A stretch of 64,000 bases of DNA from Gemmatales bacterium (GTDB taxonomy: Bacteria; Planctomycetota; Planctomycetia; Gemmatales; HRBIN36): assembly GCA_025060195.1 (NCBI GenBank), contig JANXCQ010000022.1:1-64000 (forward strand), read 5' to 3'. The position numbers were made by a program, and so were the translations under genes. Below are positions 50,122-60,254 of this stretch, in pieces. Numbering within the stretch: position 1 is the stretch's first letter; every line of letters starts with the position of its first letter. The notes beneath the pieces were generated by a model. It was not told the origin of the DNA, did not search any database, and was given only the letters and a program-made list of their open reading frames with translations.

Positions 50122-50901
50122 GTGCTAGCCGTGCGTGTCATTCTTTTCGATGCCGTTGGTACGCTCATCGAGCCCCAGCCGAGCGTGGCCGAGGTGTACG
50201 GACGCCTCGGTCGTCGTTACGGCAGCTGTCTAAGTGCCGACGAGATCGTCTTGCGTTTTCGGGCAGCGTTTCGCCGTCAGCAGGAGTACGACCGTCAACG
50301 TCATTGGCGCACCGATGAGAACCGCGAGCGGCAACGCTGGCGCGACATCGTCCGCGACGTGTTTGCCGAGCTGCCCCATACCGAAGGACTTTTCGATGAC
50401 CTTTGGCACCATTTCGCCCGCGCCGACGCCTGGAGCTGTTTCCCCGAAGTAGCAGACGTATTATCCCGCTTGGCCGCGCACGGCTTCCAACTGGGGATCG
50501 CTTCCAACTTCGACCAACGCCTGCGTGCCGTCGCCCACGGCCTGCCAGCGCTGTTACCGTGTCGCTGGATCTTCATCAGCAGCGAACTAGGCTGGCTCAA
50601 ACCCGCCGCGGCCTTCTTCGACCGCATTACTGAGATTATCGGAGTCGAAAAGTCGGAAATACTTTACGTCGGTGATGATTATGACACCGATTGTTACTCG
50701 GCGCTGCGAGCGGGTTGGCACGCCGTGTGGCTCAATCGTACGCCCAACCATGCTGCAACCGAATCAAACGCGGCTCCGCCCAAGCCCGATCTTACCATCC
50801 CACGCACCGGCGAACACGCTTCGATCCCGCCACGGGCCCCACCCTGTCCCACCGTCACTTCGTTGAACGAGTTGCTAACACTTCTAGTGCCCCGTCCCTG
50901 A
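50122..50901 (+). CDS. HAD-superfamily hydrolase
   Basis: ILFDAVGTLIEPQ, LGIASNFDQRL, KPAAAFFDRITE, LYVGDDYDTDCYSALRAGW. Confidence 0.9.
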   Translation: MLAVRVILFDAVGTLIEPQPSVAEVYGRLGRRYGSCLSADEIVLRFRAAFRRQQEYDRQRHWRTDENRERQRWRDIVRDVFAELPHTEGLFDDLWHHFARADAWSCFPEVADVLSRLAAHGFQLGIASNFDQRLRAVAHGLPALLPCRWIFISSELGWLKPAAAFFDRITEIIGVEKSEILYVGDDYDTDCYSALRAGWHAVWLNRTPNHAATESNAAPPKPDLTIPRTGEHASIPPRAPPCPTVTSLNELLTLLVPRP

Positions 50902-50994
50902 CCCCGTGATCCGTTCCTGGGTTGATACAATGGAATCCGCGAACGTCTGGGAACAATCGCAAGCTACCCGCACAAGAAACGGACGAGTCTCACT

Positions 50995-52404
50995 ATGCCC
51001 ATCCGCAGTTACGAAGACGCCCTGGCCTTCTGGTTTGGTCGCATCAATTACGAACAAACTGGAATGCCCAGCGACTTACGGGCTTTGAAACTTGAACGGA
51101 TGCAAGCCCTGCTGGCCCGGCTGGGACAACCGCAACAACGACTCCGGATTGTGCACATTGCAGGCAGCAAGGGCAAAGGCTCCACGGCCGCCATGCTGGC
51201 CTCCGTGTTGCAAGCGGCAGGCTACCGTACTGGGCTATTCACCTCCCCCCATCTTTGCCGCGTCGAGGAGCGCGTCCAAATCAATGGTCAAGCCATCACG
51301 CCCAGCGAACTGACGCACCTGATGCGCGAAATCGAGAACGCGTGTACTTCCGTCGAAGCCGCGGGACACGGGCCGCCTACCTTCTTCGAGATTATCACCG
51401 CTCTAGGCTGGCTCCACTTTGAGCGTCGCCGCGTCGAGTGGGCCGTGATTGAAGTCGGCCTGGGCGGGCGCTTCGATTCGACCAATGTCTGCCGACCTCG
51501 CGTCGCCGTCATCACCAGTATCAGCCTCGACCACGTGCAACAACTCGGGCCGACTCTGGCACACATCGCTCGCGAAAAGGCCGGCATCATCAAGCCCGGC
51601 ATCCCCGTGATTAGCGGGGTGACTGAACCGGAACCCGCCCAGGTCATCCGCCACATCGCCCACCAACACCACGCGCCGCTCCGTGAGTTGGGCACCCACT
51701 TTGACTACGAGTATTTCCCAGGCCGCTACACGCCTGAGACGTGGTACTGGCCTCGCTTACGCTACACGACCCGCAAAGCGCCCATGGCTTCCTATAACGG
51801 AAGCTGGGCCGCCGCCCGCGACTACACACTCAACTTGTGGGGCCGACATCAGGCCGCCAACGCCGCCGTCGCTCTCGCCGTCGTGGATTGCCTGCGCGAA
51901 CAAGGCGTCGTTATTCCCGAAACCGCATTAGTCGAAGGCTTGCGCAGCGTTCGTTGGCCCGCTCGCATAGAAGTGGTGCGAAACCGACCCGTAACCATCC
52001 TTGACTGCGCCCACAATCGCGCCTCCATGGCCGCCTTAGTGCAAACGCTACGCGACAGTTTTACCTGGCGTCGGCTCCTGGTCATTCTCGGTTGCTCCCG
52101 CGACAAGGACATCCCCGGTATGCTCGCGGAATTGGCCCCAGTTGTTGATGCCATCTACCTCACTCGCTACTCCGCCAGCCCGCGCGCCGCCGACCCTCAC
52201 GAACTCGCTCAACACTGGCCCGGCCACGCCCCTTGCTACGTTTATCCAAGTCCCGAGCAAGCCTGGAAGGCTGCTTGCTCGGCGGCAGAAGCAAACGATC
52301 TCATCTGCATCACCGGCTCCGTCTTCCTTGCAGGCGAACTCCGCCCCATCATTACAACAGCACCCCTCGCCACACGCCCCGCCACGGAACCCGCACAAAC
52401 CTGA
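50995..52404 (+). CDS. folC: bifunctional folylpolyglutamate/dihydrofolate synthase
   Basis: HIAGSKGKGSTAAMLASVL, TSPHLCRVEERVQING, EVGLGGRFDSTN. Confidence 0.93.
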   Translation: MPIRSYEDALAFWFGRINYEQTGMPSDLRALKLERMQALLARLGQPQQRLRIVHIAGSKGKGSTAAMLASVLQAAGYRTGLFTSPHLCRVEERVQINGQAITPSELTHLMREIENACTSVEAAGHGPPTFFEIITALGWLHFERRRVEWAVIEVGLGGRFDSTNVCRPRVAVITSISLDHVQQLGPTLAHIAREKAGIIKPGIPVISGVTEPEPAQVIRHIAHQHHAPLRELGTHFDYEYFPGRYTPETWYWPRLRYTTRKAPMASYNGSWAAARDYTLNLWGRHQAANAAVALAVVDCLREQGVVIPETALVEGLRSVRWPARIEVVRNRPVTILDCAHNRASMAALVQTLRDSFTWRRLLVILGCSRDKDIPGMLAELAPVVDAIYLTRYSASPRAADPHELAQHWPGHAPCYVYPSPEQAWKAACSAAEANDLICITGSVFLAGELRPIITTAPLATRPATEPAQT

Positions 52405-52588
52405 CCCTGGCGGAATCCCGACTCCCTGGTCGGAATGGCGCGCTAATCCGACGGCACATCCACTCCGTTATAGGCTAAACTTGTTTACGGCCAAGATAAC
52501 AGTGAGGCGCAGCCTGGGCCAATTCCCAACCGCAGACTGCTTTGGCAAGCACGCCTAATTCTCAACCGCCGAGCACCGGGAACTGTAT

Positions 52589-53041
52589 ATGTGGCACACG
52601 CTCCTCGAAAAAATCCAGCATGAGGACCTGAGCAGCCTGACGCTTAGTCTCGACAACGGCAGCGCAGTATCCGTGCAACAAATCCTGAGGGTTAGCGAAT
52701 CCTTTGTGATTGTGCGGGGACGATGGGCTGGCTCCTCAGAATCCGGCTGGACATTCGTGCTGCCCCTGACACGCATCGTAGCCGTGTGCTTCCCCCGAGA
52801 TACTCCCGCTTGGCTCACCGACCGCCCGCCCCCAGAAGCAGTTCCATCCGAACAAGCTCCCCAGCCCAGATTGCCCCCGCAAGCACCGACCGACGAATCT
52901 CCAGCGCCACCTCCCCAAGAAGCAGCCGAGGCCTTGCCACCGCCGCCTTCCCTCGATCCCGCCGCAGCGCAACCTTCCTTAGCGGAACGACTCCACGCGC
53001 TCCGTCAACGCCTCCGCCAACGTCTGCAGCCATCTTCGTAG
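52589..53041 (+). CDS. hypothetical protein, Pro-rich C-terminus
   Basis: 150-aa ORF. Confidence 0.55.
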   Translation: MWHTLLEKIQHEDLSSLTLSLDNGSAVSVQQILRVSESFVIVRGRWAGSSESGWTFVLPLTRIVAVCFPRDTPAWLTDRPPPEAVPSEQAPQPRLPPQAPTDESPAPPPQEAAEALPPPPSLDPAAAQPSLAERLHALRQRLRQRLQPSS

Positions 53042-53356
53042 GAATCTCAGTAACCAGCCTTATCCGCTCTGAGCAACTCCCGCCCGTTCCTTATGCAACA
53101 ATAAGGGTACCAGGCGAATGCTAATCCCTCCTCTCTGGCGATGGTAGGTCAATGGACGCGGCTGTTGATCTGCAAACGGGTTCCTGGGCGCAGGCTAATC
53201 GCTTATTAAGCAAGCATCACTGACTAAGCAATCATTCGTTATTAGCTTGCTAGCCCCACGAATAAATAATCTCGACTACGCCCTCTACGCAAACTGATCG
53301 CTATACTCCCTATAATTCCCTATGCCCTTCCAATCTTAGTCGGCTGGTAACCCCTT

Positions 53357-54172
53357 ATGATCGAAACCTGGATCGGTACCTCAGGATATTCGTATCCCGA
53401 TTGGGTGGGACCATTTTATCCGCCTGGAACCCCCTCCAGCCGCATGTTCGCCTATTACAGCCAGCATTTCCCCCTCACTGAGCTGAACTATACTTTTTAT
53501 CGTGTGCCCACGCCACGGGAGTTAGTGCACTTAGTCGAAAAAGCGCCGACCGGCTTTCGCTTTATCGTTAAGCTCTATCAATCGGTCACGCACGAACAAA
53601 AGCAGGACGATGTCCCCGCTTTGCAGGAAGCACTGACTGCCATGCAGCAAACCGGCGCCCTCTTAGCCGTCCTCGCCCAATTCCCCGAACGCTTTCATAA
53701 CACCCAGCCCAACCGCGCCTGGCTGGAACAGTTAGCTCAGTGGTTCGGGGCTTACACCTTAGCTATTGAATTTCGCCACCGCTCCTGGGATCGCTCCAGC
53801 ATTCGCCGCTGGCTACGGGAACTTAGTATCTTACAAGTCTCCGTGGATGTTCCCGCTTTACCCACTATATTCCCCACTAAGCTCGTGCTGACTGATTCAA
53901 CCCTCTATATTCGGCTCCATTCCCGCCGGGCTGAAACCTGGTATGCGGATGACAAGGCCCGTTACGATTATCTCTATAATGATGAAGAATTGGCGGAATG
54001 GATCGAAGCGATGCGTCAGGCACGTCCTCGCAGAGCTTGGATTCTTTTCAATAACTGCCAACGCGGTCAAGCCGCCATCAACGCCCGACGCATGGAGGAA
54101 CTCCTACGTCATTTCCCTAAAGACTTCCACCTGATCACCCCGCCCGTTTCAAAAACCGGCCTCTTTGATTGA
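53357..54172 (+). CDS. DUF72 family protein
   Basis: IGTSGYSYPDWVGPFYPPGTPSSRMFAYYSQHFPLTELNYTFYRVP. Confidence 0.92.
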   Translation: MIETWIGTSGYSYPDWVGPFYPPGTPSSRMFAYYSQHFPLTELNYTFYRVPTPRELVHLVEKAPTGFRFIVKLYQSVTHEQKQDDVPALQEALTAMQQTGALLAVLAQFPERFHNTQPNRAWLEQLAQWFGAYTLAIEFRHRSWDRSSIRRWLRELSILQVSVDVPALPTIFPTKLVLTDSTLYIRLHSRRAETWYADDKARYDYLYNDEELAEWIEAMRQARPRRAWILFNNCQRGQAAINARRMEELLRHFPKDFHLITPPVSKTGLFD

Positions 54173-54235
54173 GCTATTAACCTATCCCCAATATGAAGTA
54201 GTATCTTCCTTATATCTAAGCGAATTAGGCATCCT

Positions 54236-54616
54236 ATGCTGCGCCACCAGGAAGAACACCAGCCGAAACGCTTCGTTTTATTACATCATGATTGGCCTCA
54301 TCCCCATTATGATCTGATGCTGGAATGGCAAGGTGTCCTTAAGACATGGCGCACTGCCGAAATTCCTAAACCGGGCCTAAGTCTAACTATGGAAGCTATT
54401 GGCGACCATCGCCTGGCATATTTAGATTATGAGGGGCCCGTCGCGGGCAATCGCGGCACCGTCCGCGCTATCGATCGCGGCACTTATTATGGTGATCTCG
54501 GCGACTTATCTAAGCCAATCCTTATTGATTTCCGAGGAGACTTAGTCCAGGGCCGCTATGAATTGCGCCTAATCCAGGCCCCTTGGTGGCAACTGAACTT
54601 TCTGGCTAAGGAATAG
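54236..54616 (+). CDS. stand-alone LigD-type 3'-phosphoesterase (DNA polymerase ligase) domain protein
   Basis: KRFVLLHHDWPHPHYDLMLEW, YEGPVAGNRGTVRAIDRGTY. Confidence 0.8.
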   Translation: MLRHQEEHQPKRFVLLHHDWPHPHYDLMLEWQGVLKTWRTAEIPKPGLSLTMEAIGDHRLAYLDYEGPVAGNRGTVRAIDRGTYYGDLGDLSKPILIDFRGDLVQGRYELRLIQAPWWQLNFLAKE

Positions 54617-54765
54617 TAAAGATAACGCAGGGCAACCCTCGAAAACGACATTTAGAACCTCGGTAATGACTTAGTTGTATAGATAATGAATCACAATAAC
54701 CTCCCGCTTCCCATGGTAACATTTTCCCTTTGGCCTACCTGCTAAGGGAGCCAATACCAAAAAAC

Positions 54766-56358
54766 TTAGTCGGTGCGGGAAATCTGGTGCCGCAGCGGTT
54801 TGCCGGGTAACTTTTCCTGATATTTTCCCTCTGCAATAACAGGTTGGCCATTTATAAAAAGATAGATTACTCCCGTAGCGTACTGATGCGGTTTATCAAA
54901 AGTTGCACGGTCGCGAAACTGGGTGGGGTCGAACACCACGATATCGGCGTAATAACCGACCCGCAGATAACCCCGTTGTGGTAATCGAAGTATATCGGCG
55001 GGCAGACCAGTGGCCGACCGTATCGCCTGCTCTAAAGTGATGAGTTTGTCCTCCAGGGCATAGCGGCCGATCTTTCGCGGAAAGGTTCCATAATGGCGAG
55101 GATGAATCACGGCCGGCGACGGCGCCATGGCGCTCCCGTCGCTCGCGGTCGCCACCCATTCCTGACGCATAAACAGTCGAACGTCCTCTTCGTTCATACC
55201 GAAATTCACCACGGAGGCGCCACCGTTACGCTCGATTTCCAGCACAATATCTAACACCGGACGCTTCTGCTCGCGGGCTAGCTGCGCTAATGATTTGCCA
55301 TTCCATTCGGGCCGTTTACTATAGCTGGCGATGCGGATACTTTCCCCATGCTGATGTCTGCGGATGCTTTCTTCGATAGCCTTACGCATTTTGGGCCCGT
55401 GCTCCGCGTCCTCTAAGCGTTGGAGCATTTCCTTCTGGCTTCCCTCACGATAAATGGCAGGTATCAAGGTGGCTGCTAACGAGGTGCTGCTGGCTATATA
55501 GGGGTATTGATCGGCAGTAACGCGCAGACCCAGTTCGCGTGCCCGGCGAATTAAGTCAATCGCCTCGGCCGATTTCCCCCACGCCGCCCGGCCCGAGCAT
55601 TTGATATGAGATATATGCACGGGCAAGCCTGCTTTTTGACCAATAGTGATCGCTTCCTGCAGGGCCTCTAATAAGCCCGCCCCCTCATCCCGGATATGGC
55701 TGACATAAATACCTTGATAGCGCGCGACTACACGAGCCAAGGCGATAATTTCGTCGGTCTTAGCATAGCAACCCGGATTATAGATGAGACCCGTAGATAA
55801 TCCCCAAGCGCCTTCCTGCATGCCCCGCTCGACCAGTTCTTGCATGCGCTGCAACTCCTCGGCCGAGGGAGGGCGGTTCACGTTGCCCATGACGTGAGCA
55901 CGCAGGCTATTATGCGGAATCAGATGACAGACGTTCGTGCCCGCACCGTGTTTCTCAATTTCCGCATAATATGCAGCCACCTGGATAGGCCCGGATCCGC
56001 AATTACCTGTGACGATCGTGGTGACACCTTGATATAAATAATTGAGATTCGCGCGGGTGTTTTTCTGGCGGATGGAATTGTCACTATGAGTATGCAAGTC
56101 GATGAAGCCGGGAGCCACGACTAGGTTCCGCCCCTGGATTCTCTTAGTTCCTGCCTTCGCGGTGAGCTGGCCCATCGCCACGATGCGGTCTCCTTTGACG
56201 GCAACATCTTGCACTGTGGGCGGAGCCCCACTACCGTCATACACGGTTCCGCCGACGAGCACATAATCGGCTTCCACGTCGGCAACATTTTGTCCTAAGC
56301 TCCCGGTGCCTGCGAGCAGGCAGCCTAAGGCTATGCTCAGTGCGAGGCGAAGTTTCAT
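54766..56358 (-). CDS. N-acyl-D-amino-acid deacylase family amidohydrolase
   Basis: VVAPGFIDLHTHSDNSI, GLSTGLIYNPGCYAKTDEI, VSHIRDEG, HISHIKCSG. Confidence 0.93.
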   Translation of the reverse strand: MKLRLALSIALGCLLAGTGSLGQNVADVEADYVLVGGTVYDGSGAPPTVQDVAVKGDRIVAMGQLTAKAGTKRIQGRNLVVAPGFIDLHTHSDNSIRQKNTRANLNYLYQGVTTIVTGNCGSGPIQVAAYYAEIEKHGAGTNVCHLIPHNSLRAHVMGNVNRPPSAEELQRMQELVERGMQEGAWGLSTGLIYNPGCYAKTDEIIALARVVARYQGIYVSHIRDEGAGLLEALQEAITIGQKAGLPVHISHIKCSGRAAWGKSAEAIDLIRRARELGLRVTADQYPYIASSTSLAATLIPAIYREGSQKEMLQRLEDAEHGPKMRKAIEESIRRHQHGESIRIASYSKRPEWNGKSLAQLAREQKRPVLDIVLEIERNGGASVVNFGMNEEDVRLFMRQEWVATASDGSAMAPSPAVIHPRHYGTFPRKIGRYALEDKLITLEQAIRSATGLPADILRLPQRGYLRVGYYADIVVFDPTQFRDRATFDKPHQYATGVIYLFINGQPVIAEGKYQEKLPGKPLRHQISRTD

Positions 56359-56559
56359 GGCCGGCTCCTTTGTTAGTCTTTGGAATGAAACCTCGTATTT
56401 CGTGGGATGCGCTTGACCCCGACGGGCGCATCGAGGGTTTTAGGTTTATCCTAATAGTGTGCGAGACGAAAACGAGAGAGGTGCCAGGCGGTAACGGGAT
56501 AGTTACAATGATGTCCTAGACAATTCTGCTCTAAGCTGTGAGCAGGAAGGAGGAAGCAC

Positions 56560-57429
56560 ATGTATCGTCGTCCAGCCGTAGCGCTTCTTGGGCTGATCTA
56601 CCTGGTTTCAGGCGTGTGGGGACAAGGGGCGGGCCGAGCGCCGGAGAGTAAGTCGGACGCCGCACCAAAGTCGGAAGAGCGACGCAAGACCAGTGCGACT
56701 GTTGAAGTCCAGGGGGTAGGTGTGGTACGGCTGCCTGCCGAGGGGGTACGTATTGTGATCACGTCGCACTTGCGGATGCCCCGAATCAAGGAAGCGCTGG
56801 AGGAGGACGCGCGTCTGGCTGCAAAACTGGAACAGGCGTGGCGCCAGCTCGGACTGGGCAATATGCAGATACGTACGATAGACCAGCAGTTCCAAGCCGT
56901 GCGAACGCCGGATCCGAATCAGCCCGCCCTGGATCTGCACGATTTGCCTGTGGTGGGTTACTCAGTGTGTCGGTCGTATATCGTCGAAATCAGCGATGTG
57001 CCGGCCGAGCAACTGCCCGAGGCGGCCGCTAAAGTGCAAAAGGTAGCCTTAGAGCATGGTGCAGTGCTAGGCACGTTGGTGTTGAATCATCCGCTCGGGA
57101 ACGTTATGCCGGGGCCGGGCGCTGGGGATTCGCCGGCGCCGTCGCCGATTACTTACTTTCGGCGCAACCCGGAGGAGGCCTATCAGCAAGCCTTGAAGCA
57201 AGCGAAAGACAACGCGTGGAAGAAGGTTCAGGCTTTGTATGGGGACGCAGTCCCGTTGCGCATGACTATCCAGGAGGTCAACTTGACGTCGCCCGATGCT
57301 CCAATTAGCTCGGCGGTGCCCCAGTTCGCTCTTCGAGCACCCTTGCCTGCGGGGCAGTTCTCACGCTTTGCCTCGGCAGCGCCAGAAGTCGAAATCGTTG
57401 CGGTGGTTCGTCTGATATGTGAATACTAA
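56560..57429 (+). CDS. SIMPL domain (DUF541) protein
   Basis: Signal-like N-terminus; VEVQGVGVVRLPAEGVRIVI... Confidence 0.75.
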   Translation: MYRRPAVALLGLIYLVSGVWGQGAGRAPESKSDAAPKSEERRKTSATVEVQGVGVVRLPAEGVRIVITSHLRMPRIKEALEEDARLAAKLEQAWRQLGLGNMQIRTIDQQFQAVRTPDPNQPALDLHDLPVVGYSVCRSYIVEISDVPAEQLPEAAAKVQKVALEHGAVLGTLVLNHPLGNVMPGPGAGDSPAPSPITYFRRNPEEAYQQALKQAKDNAWKKVQALYGDAVPLRMTIQEVNLTSPDAPISSAVPQFALRAPLPAGQFSRFASAAPEVEIVAVVRLICEY

Positions 57430-57659
57430 GAACCATAATCATGCTTGCTCCGAGCCGGCCGTTATTCCGGTGAACCGCAGCTTACCTAGATGAAGCGCCG
57501 AGCTAAGGGCGCATGGGGTTAACCTATCGTCATAACACGGTTTAATCCCTGCCCTTGGAAATGTTGGCAAGCCAAAGCGCACAATCTATCAGCAGCCGCA
57601 TGACCGGCCCAGGAATATCAAATTTTGTCAACGGTTTGGCTGCACCTGAAGGCTCGAGT

Positions 57660-58343
57660 TTAATTGCGGCTGCGTAGGAGCATGAGGTGTCGGGAAAAGC
57701 GCTCTTTGAGATGGCGATGCACTTTCCGAAGCAGTTCGATATCGGAGTCGGTGATTTCGCGTTGCTGAATGATTAGGCCGTGCTTAGTGGCCAGTTCCTG
57801 CGCGGTATCGAGGAGCTTTTCGACAGCCTGGAGTTTGCGGTCTACCGCTTCGCCAGTGGTTTGCTCACCGAGGTCCCAGAATTTGCAGGCATCGGCAAAG
57901 GTCAGGTCAAAGGTTTGGCCGGTAACGAATTTATCCACTGCGGCAGCATCGAGCATATGGAGTAGCAATTTTTGTTGCTCGCGGGGCAGGCGTGACGACG
58001 CGGGTGTTTCCTCTTCAGGTTCTTGGCCTTCGAGAATGCGTTTGGCGATGCGCTGGCCGTCGCGGGAGAGGGAGTAAAGTTTTTGTCCGACCTTGGCCAG
58101 CCAACCGCGTTTGGCCAAGCCACGTTCTCCCATAATGGCCGAGAGCACACGGTTGGCGTCGGGGTATTGCTCGGCATATCCGCGCAAACCGAAAGCTTTG
58201 GGAAACTCTTTCCAGGCGGCCACGATGAGGTCTTCGGCGCTGAACGGCGAGTGGCCCTGTTGTTCGAGCTTCCAAGCCGCTAAGAGGATCATCTCCGGTA
58301 AGGTCAGGTTAGTGCGGTTGGAGTTGGGGACGGTGCGGATCAA
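57660..58343 (-). CDS. conserved-looking hypothetical protein
   Basis: RTNLTLPEMILLAAWKLEQQGHSPFSAEDLIVAAWKEFPKAFGL...; probable TTG start at 58343 with AAGGAAGG upstream. Confidence 0.65.
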   Translation of the reverse strand: MIRTVPNSNRTNLTLPEMILLAAWKLEQQGHSPFSAEDLIVAAWKEFPKAFGLRGYAEQYPDANRVLSAIMGERGLAKRGWLAKVGQKLYSLSRDGQRIAKRILEGQEPEEETPASSRLPREQQKLLLHMLDAAAVDKFVTGQTFDLTFADACKFWDLGEQTTGEAVDRKLQAVEKLLDTAQELATKHGLIIQQREITDSDIELLRKVHRHLKERFSRHLMLLRSRN

Positions 58344-58359
58344 GGCGAGGCCCTTCCTT

Positions 58360-58926
58360 TTAGGAGGCTGCCCTCCCGACAGCCGCGGAACCTTCCCGAA
58401 GTCCCTCCCGGGATGTGCGCACACGCTGGGCTGGGTCAGCGCTTTGTTTGCCAGTATCGCCTGCGTAGAACAGATTAGACACCTCTTCCGGATGTAGCCG
58501 CGCTACTTCACGCTGCACTTCACACGCTAAGCGACCAATGGGTACCAGGAATAACATCTGCCCACCTGCCAGAGTATCGACTACCTTGCGATCGCGACAG
58601 GCGCTGGTGGGATCGCTTGTCAATAGAAATACACTGTGGCCGTCGGTCAACAAGTTGAGGTTCGCCAATGGTTGTTCACATTGCGGATATACTTCCCGCA
58701 AATAGCGTAAGCATTGACGTATCTTTTGCAGACTGATCCCTTCGCGGCGTAACATGACCGCCGTTTTGATCGCCAGGATGTCCAAGAAGGAATAAACTCG
58801 GCGTGTCCCTTTACCGCGGGCTCGTGCGATCGAGGGGCGAATGAGATTGGTTCGGTCCCAGTGAATCAGTTGCTTGACCGTCGCCCCCGTGACCCGTGCC
58901 ACAGTATCTAACAGAAAGCCAGCCAT
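58360..58926 (-). CDS. MerR-family transcriptional regulator
   Basis: VARVTGATVKQLIHWDRTNLIRPSIARARGKGTRRVYSFLDILAIK; ATG 58926. Confidence 0.85.
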   Translation of the reverse strand: MAGFLLDTVARVTGATVKQLIHWDRTNLIRPSIARARGKGTRRVYSFLDILAIKTAVMLRREGISLQKIRQCLRYLREVYPQCEQPLANLNLLTDGHSVFLLTSDPTSACRDRKVVDTLAGGQMLFLVPIGRLACEVQREVARLHPEEVSNLFYAGDTGKQSADPAQRVRTSREGLREGSAAVGRAAS

Positions 58927-59135
58927 AATTTCCTTAAGGACATCCAAATGGCACTGATGGCATTTTAACGACCCACGTTGCTTCGGCAAGATAGCTTCGG
59001 CGATTTTATGGCTTGGAGTAGAAGTTGGCCACCAGGATTTTGCCCTTACGGGCTGGTTTTTCGGAGGGGACCGACGGTTTGCCGGGCCAGCGCACTAACT
59101 GTATGATGTAGTGTAAAACATTCGCTGAGGCTGAG

Positions 59136-60254
59136 GTGATGCTGCGTGACGTGCTAGCTGCGACGGTGCGCGCCTTAGAAAGCGGCACGCCCGCAGTATT
59201 ATGTACCTTAGTGGAGACGCGTGGCTCGACGCCGCAGAAACCTGGCGCGGCCATGCTCGTGTTTCCCGATGGGCGGCAAGTAGGCACATTAGGAGGCGGG
59301 TGTGTCGAGGCGGAGGTCAAACAACGTGCCTGCCGGTGCACGGATCCGCATCGGCCCGAGTTGTTGGTCTTCCATCTGGATCATGATTACGGTTGGGACG
59401 ACGGACTGATTTGTGGTGGCCGCATGACCATCGCTGTCCAACCGTTGGTGGGCGACGGGTTCGGCTCGTCAGCGCTGCATGACTATTTCCGTCGCGTCCA
59501 GGAACATTTGGGCCAAGGGTTCGGAGGGTTGGAAGTGATCGCGCTGCAAGGACGAGACGGTTTTTCCGCAGGGGCGCGTTGGTTGTTGGATGCAGAACAC
59601 CGTGTGCTGGCGCAGCTTCATGCCCAGACCTTACCGGCAGCGCTGCTGCCCCTGCTGCCACGTTTGGAACCGCTGCCGCGGCCGCAAAGTCGGGACGGTT
59701 TCGCGATCTTACCCATCGCGCCGCGGATTCGCTTACTTATCGTTGGTGCGGGACACGTAGGCCAGGCCGTGGCACGTCTGGCCCACGAAGCGGACTTTGC
59801 CGTCTGGGTGCTGGACGACCGCGAGGCTTACGCGAACCGCGAGCGTTTCCCGAATGCCGAGCGGATTCTCGTCGGGCCGTTAGATCAGGTGCTAGAGCAA
59901 TTGCTGCCCCAGGACATTACGCCGCATACCTACTGTCTGATCGTCACGCGTGGGCATCAGCACGACGAGCAAGCCCTTTACTATCTGGCGCCCAGCCGTG
60001 CTGCCTACGTGGGCATGATCGGCAGCCGACGCAAGATTCGTCTGATTTTCGAGGACTTGCTCGCGCGGGGCGTGGCCGAGCCAGCGTTACGCCGTGTCAA
60101 GGCACCGATTGGCATAAACATCGGCTCGCAGACGGTCGTGGAGATCGCCATCAGCGTCGTGGCCGAACTCATTGCCTTTCGCAATCTGGGACCCGCGGAA
60201 GCGGAGAAACTACGCCACTTCGAGCCTGTTTGGCCCATGGGGACATCCTCATGA
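59136..60254 (+). CDS. XdhC/CoxI family protein
   Basis: CTLVETRGSTPQKPGAAMLVFPDGRQVGTLGGGCVEAEV; C-terminal Rossmann LLIVGAGHVGQAVARLA, VGMIGSRRK. Confidence 0.93.
   Translation: MMLRDVLAATVRALESGTPAVLCTLVETRGSTPQKPGAAMLVFPDGRQVGTLGGGCVEAEVKQRACRCTDPHRPELLVFHLDHDYGWDDGLICGGRMTIAVQPLVGDGFGSSALHDYFRRVQEHLGQGFGGLEVIALQGRDGFSAGARWLLDAEHRVLAQLHAQTLPAALLPLLPRLEPLPRPQSRDGFAILPIAPRIRLLIVGAGHVGQAVARLAHEADFAVWVLDDREAYANRERFPNAERILVGPLDQVLEQLLPQDITPHTYCLIVTRGHQHDEQALYYLAPSRAAYVGMIGSRRKIRLIFEDLLARGVAEPALRRVKAPIGINIGSQTVVEIAISVVAELIAFRNLGPAEAEKLRHFEPVWPMGTSS

Noticed and set aside
53042-53356. Possible second riboswitch (AATGCTAATCC-like string) upstream of the DUF72 gene
   Set aside because: Lacks the GAGGGA/GATGAA core and P1 pairing of an S-box; probably chance.
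59579-60250. Long N-terminal extension of the MocA ORF
   Set aside because: Low-complexity frame inside xdhC; the real start is ATG 60251 at the ATGA overlap.
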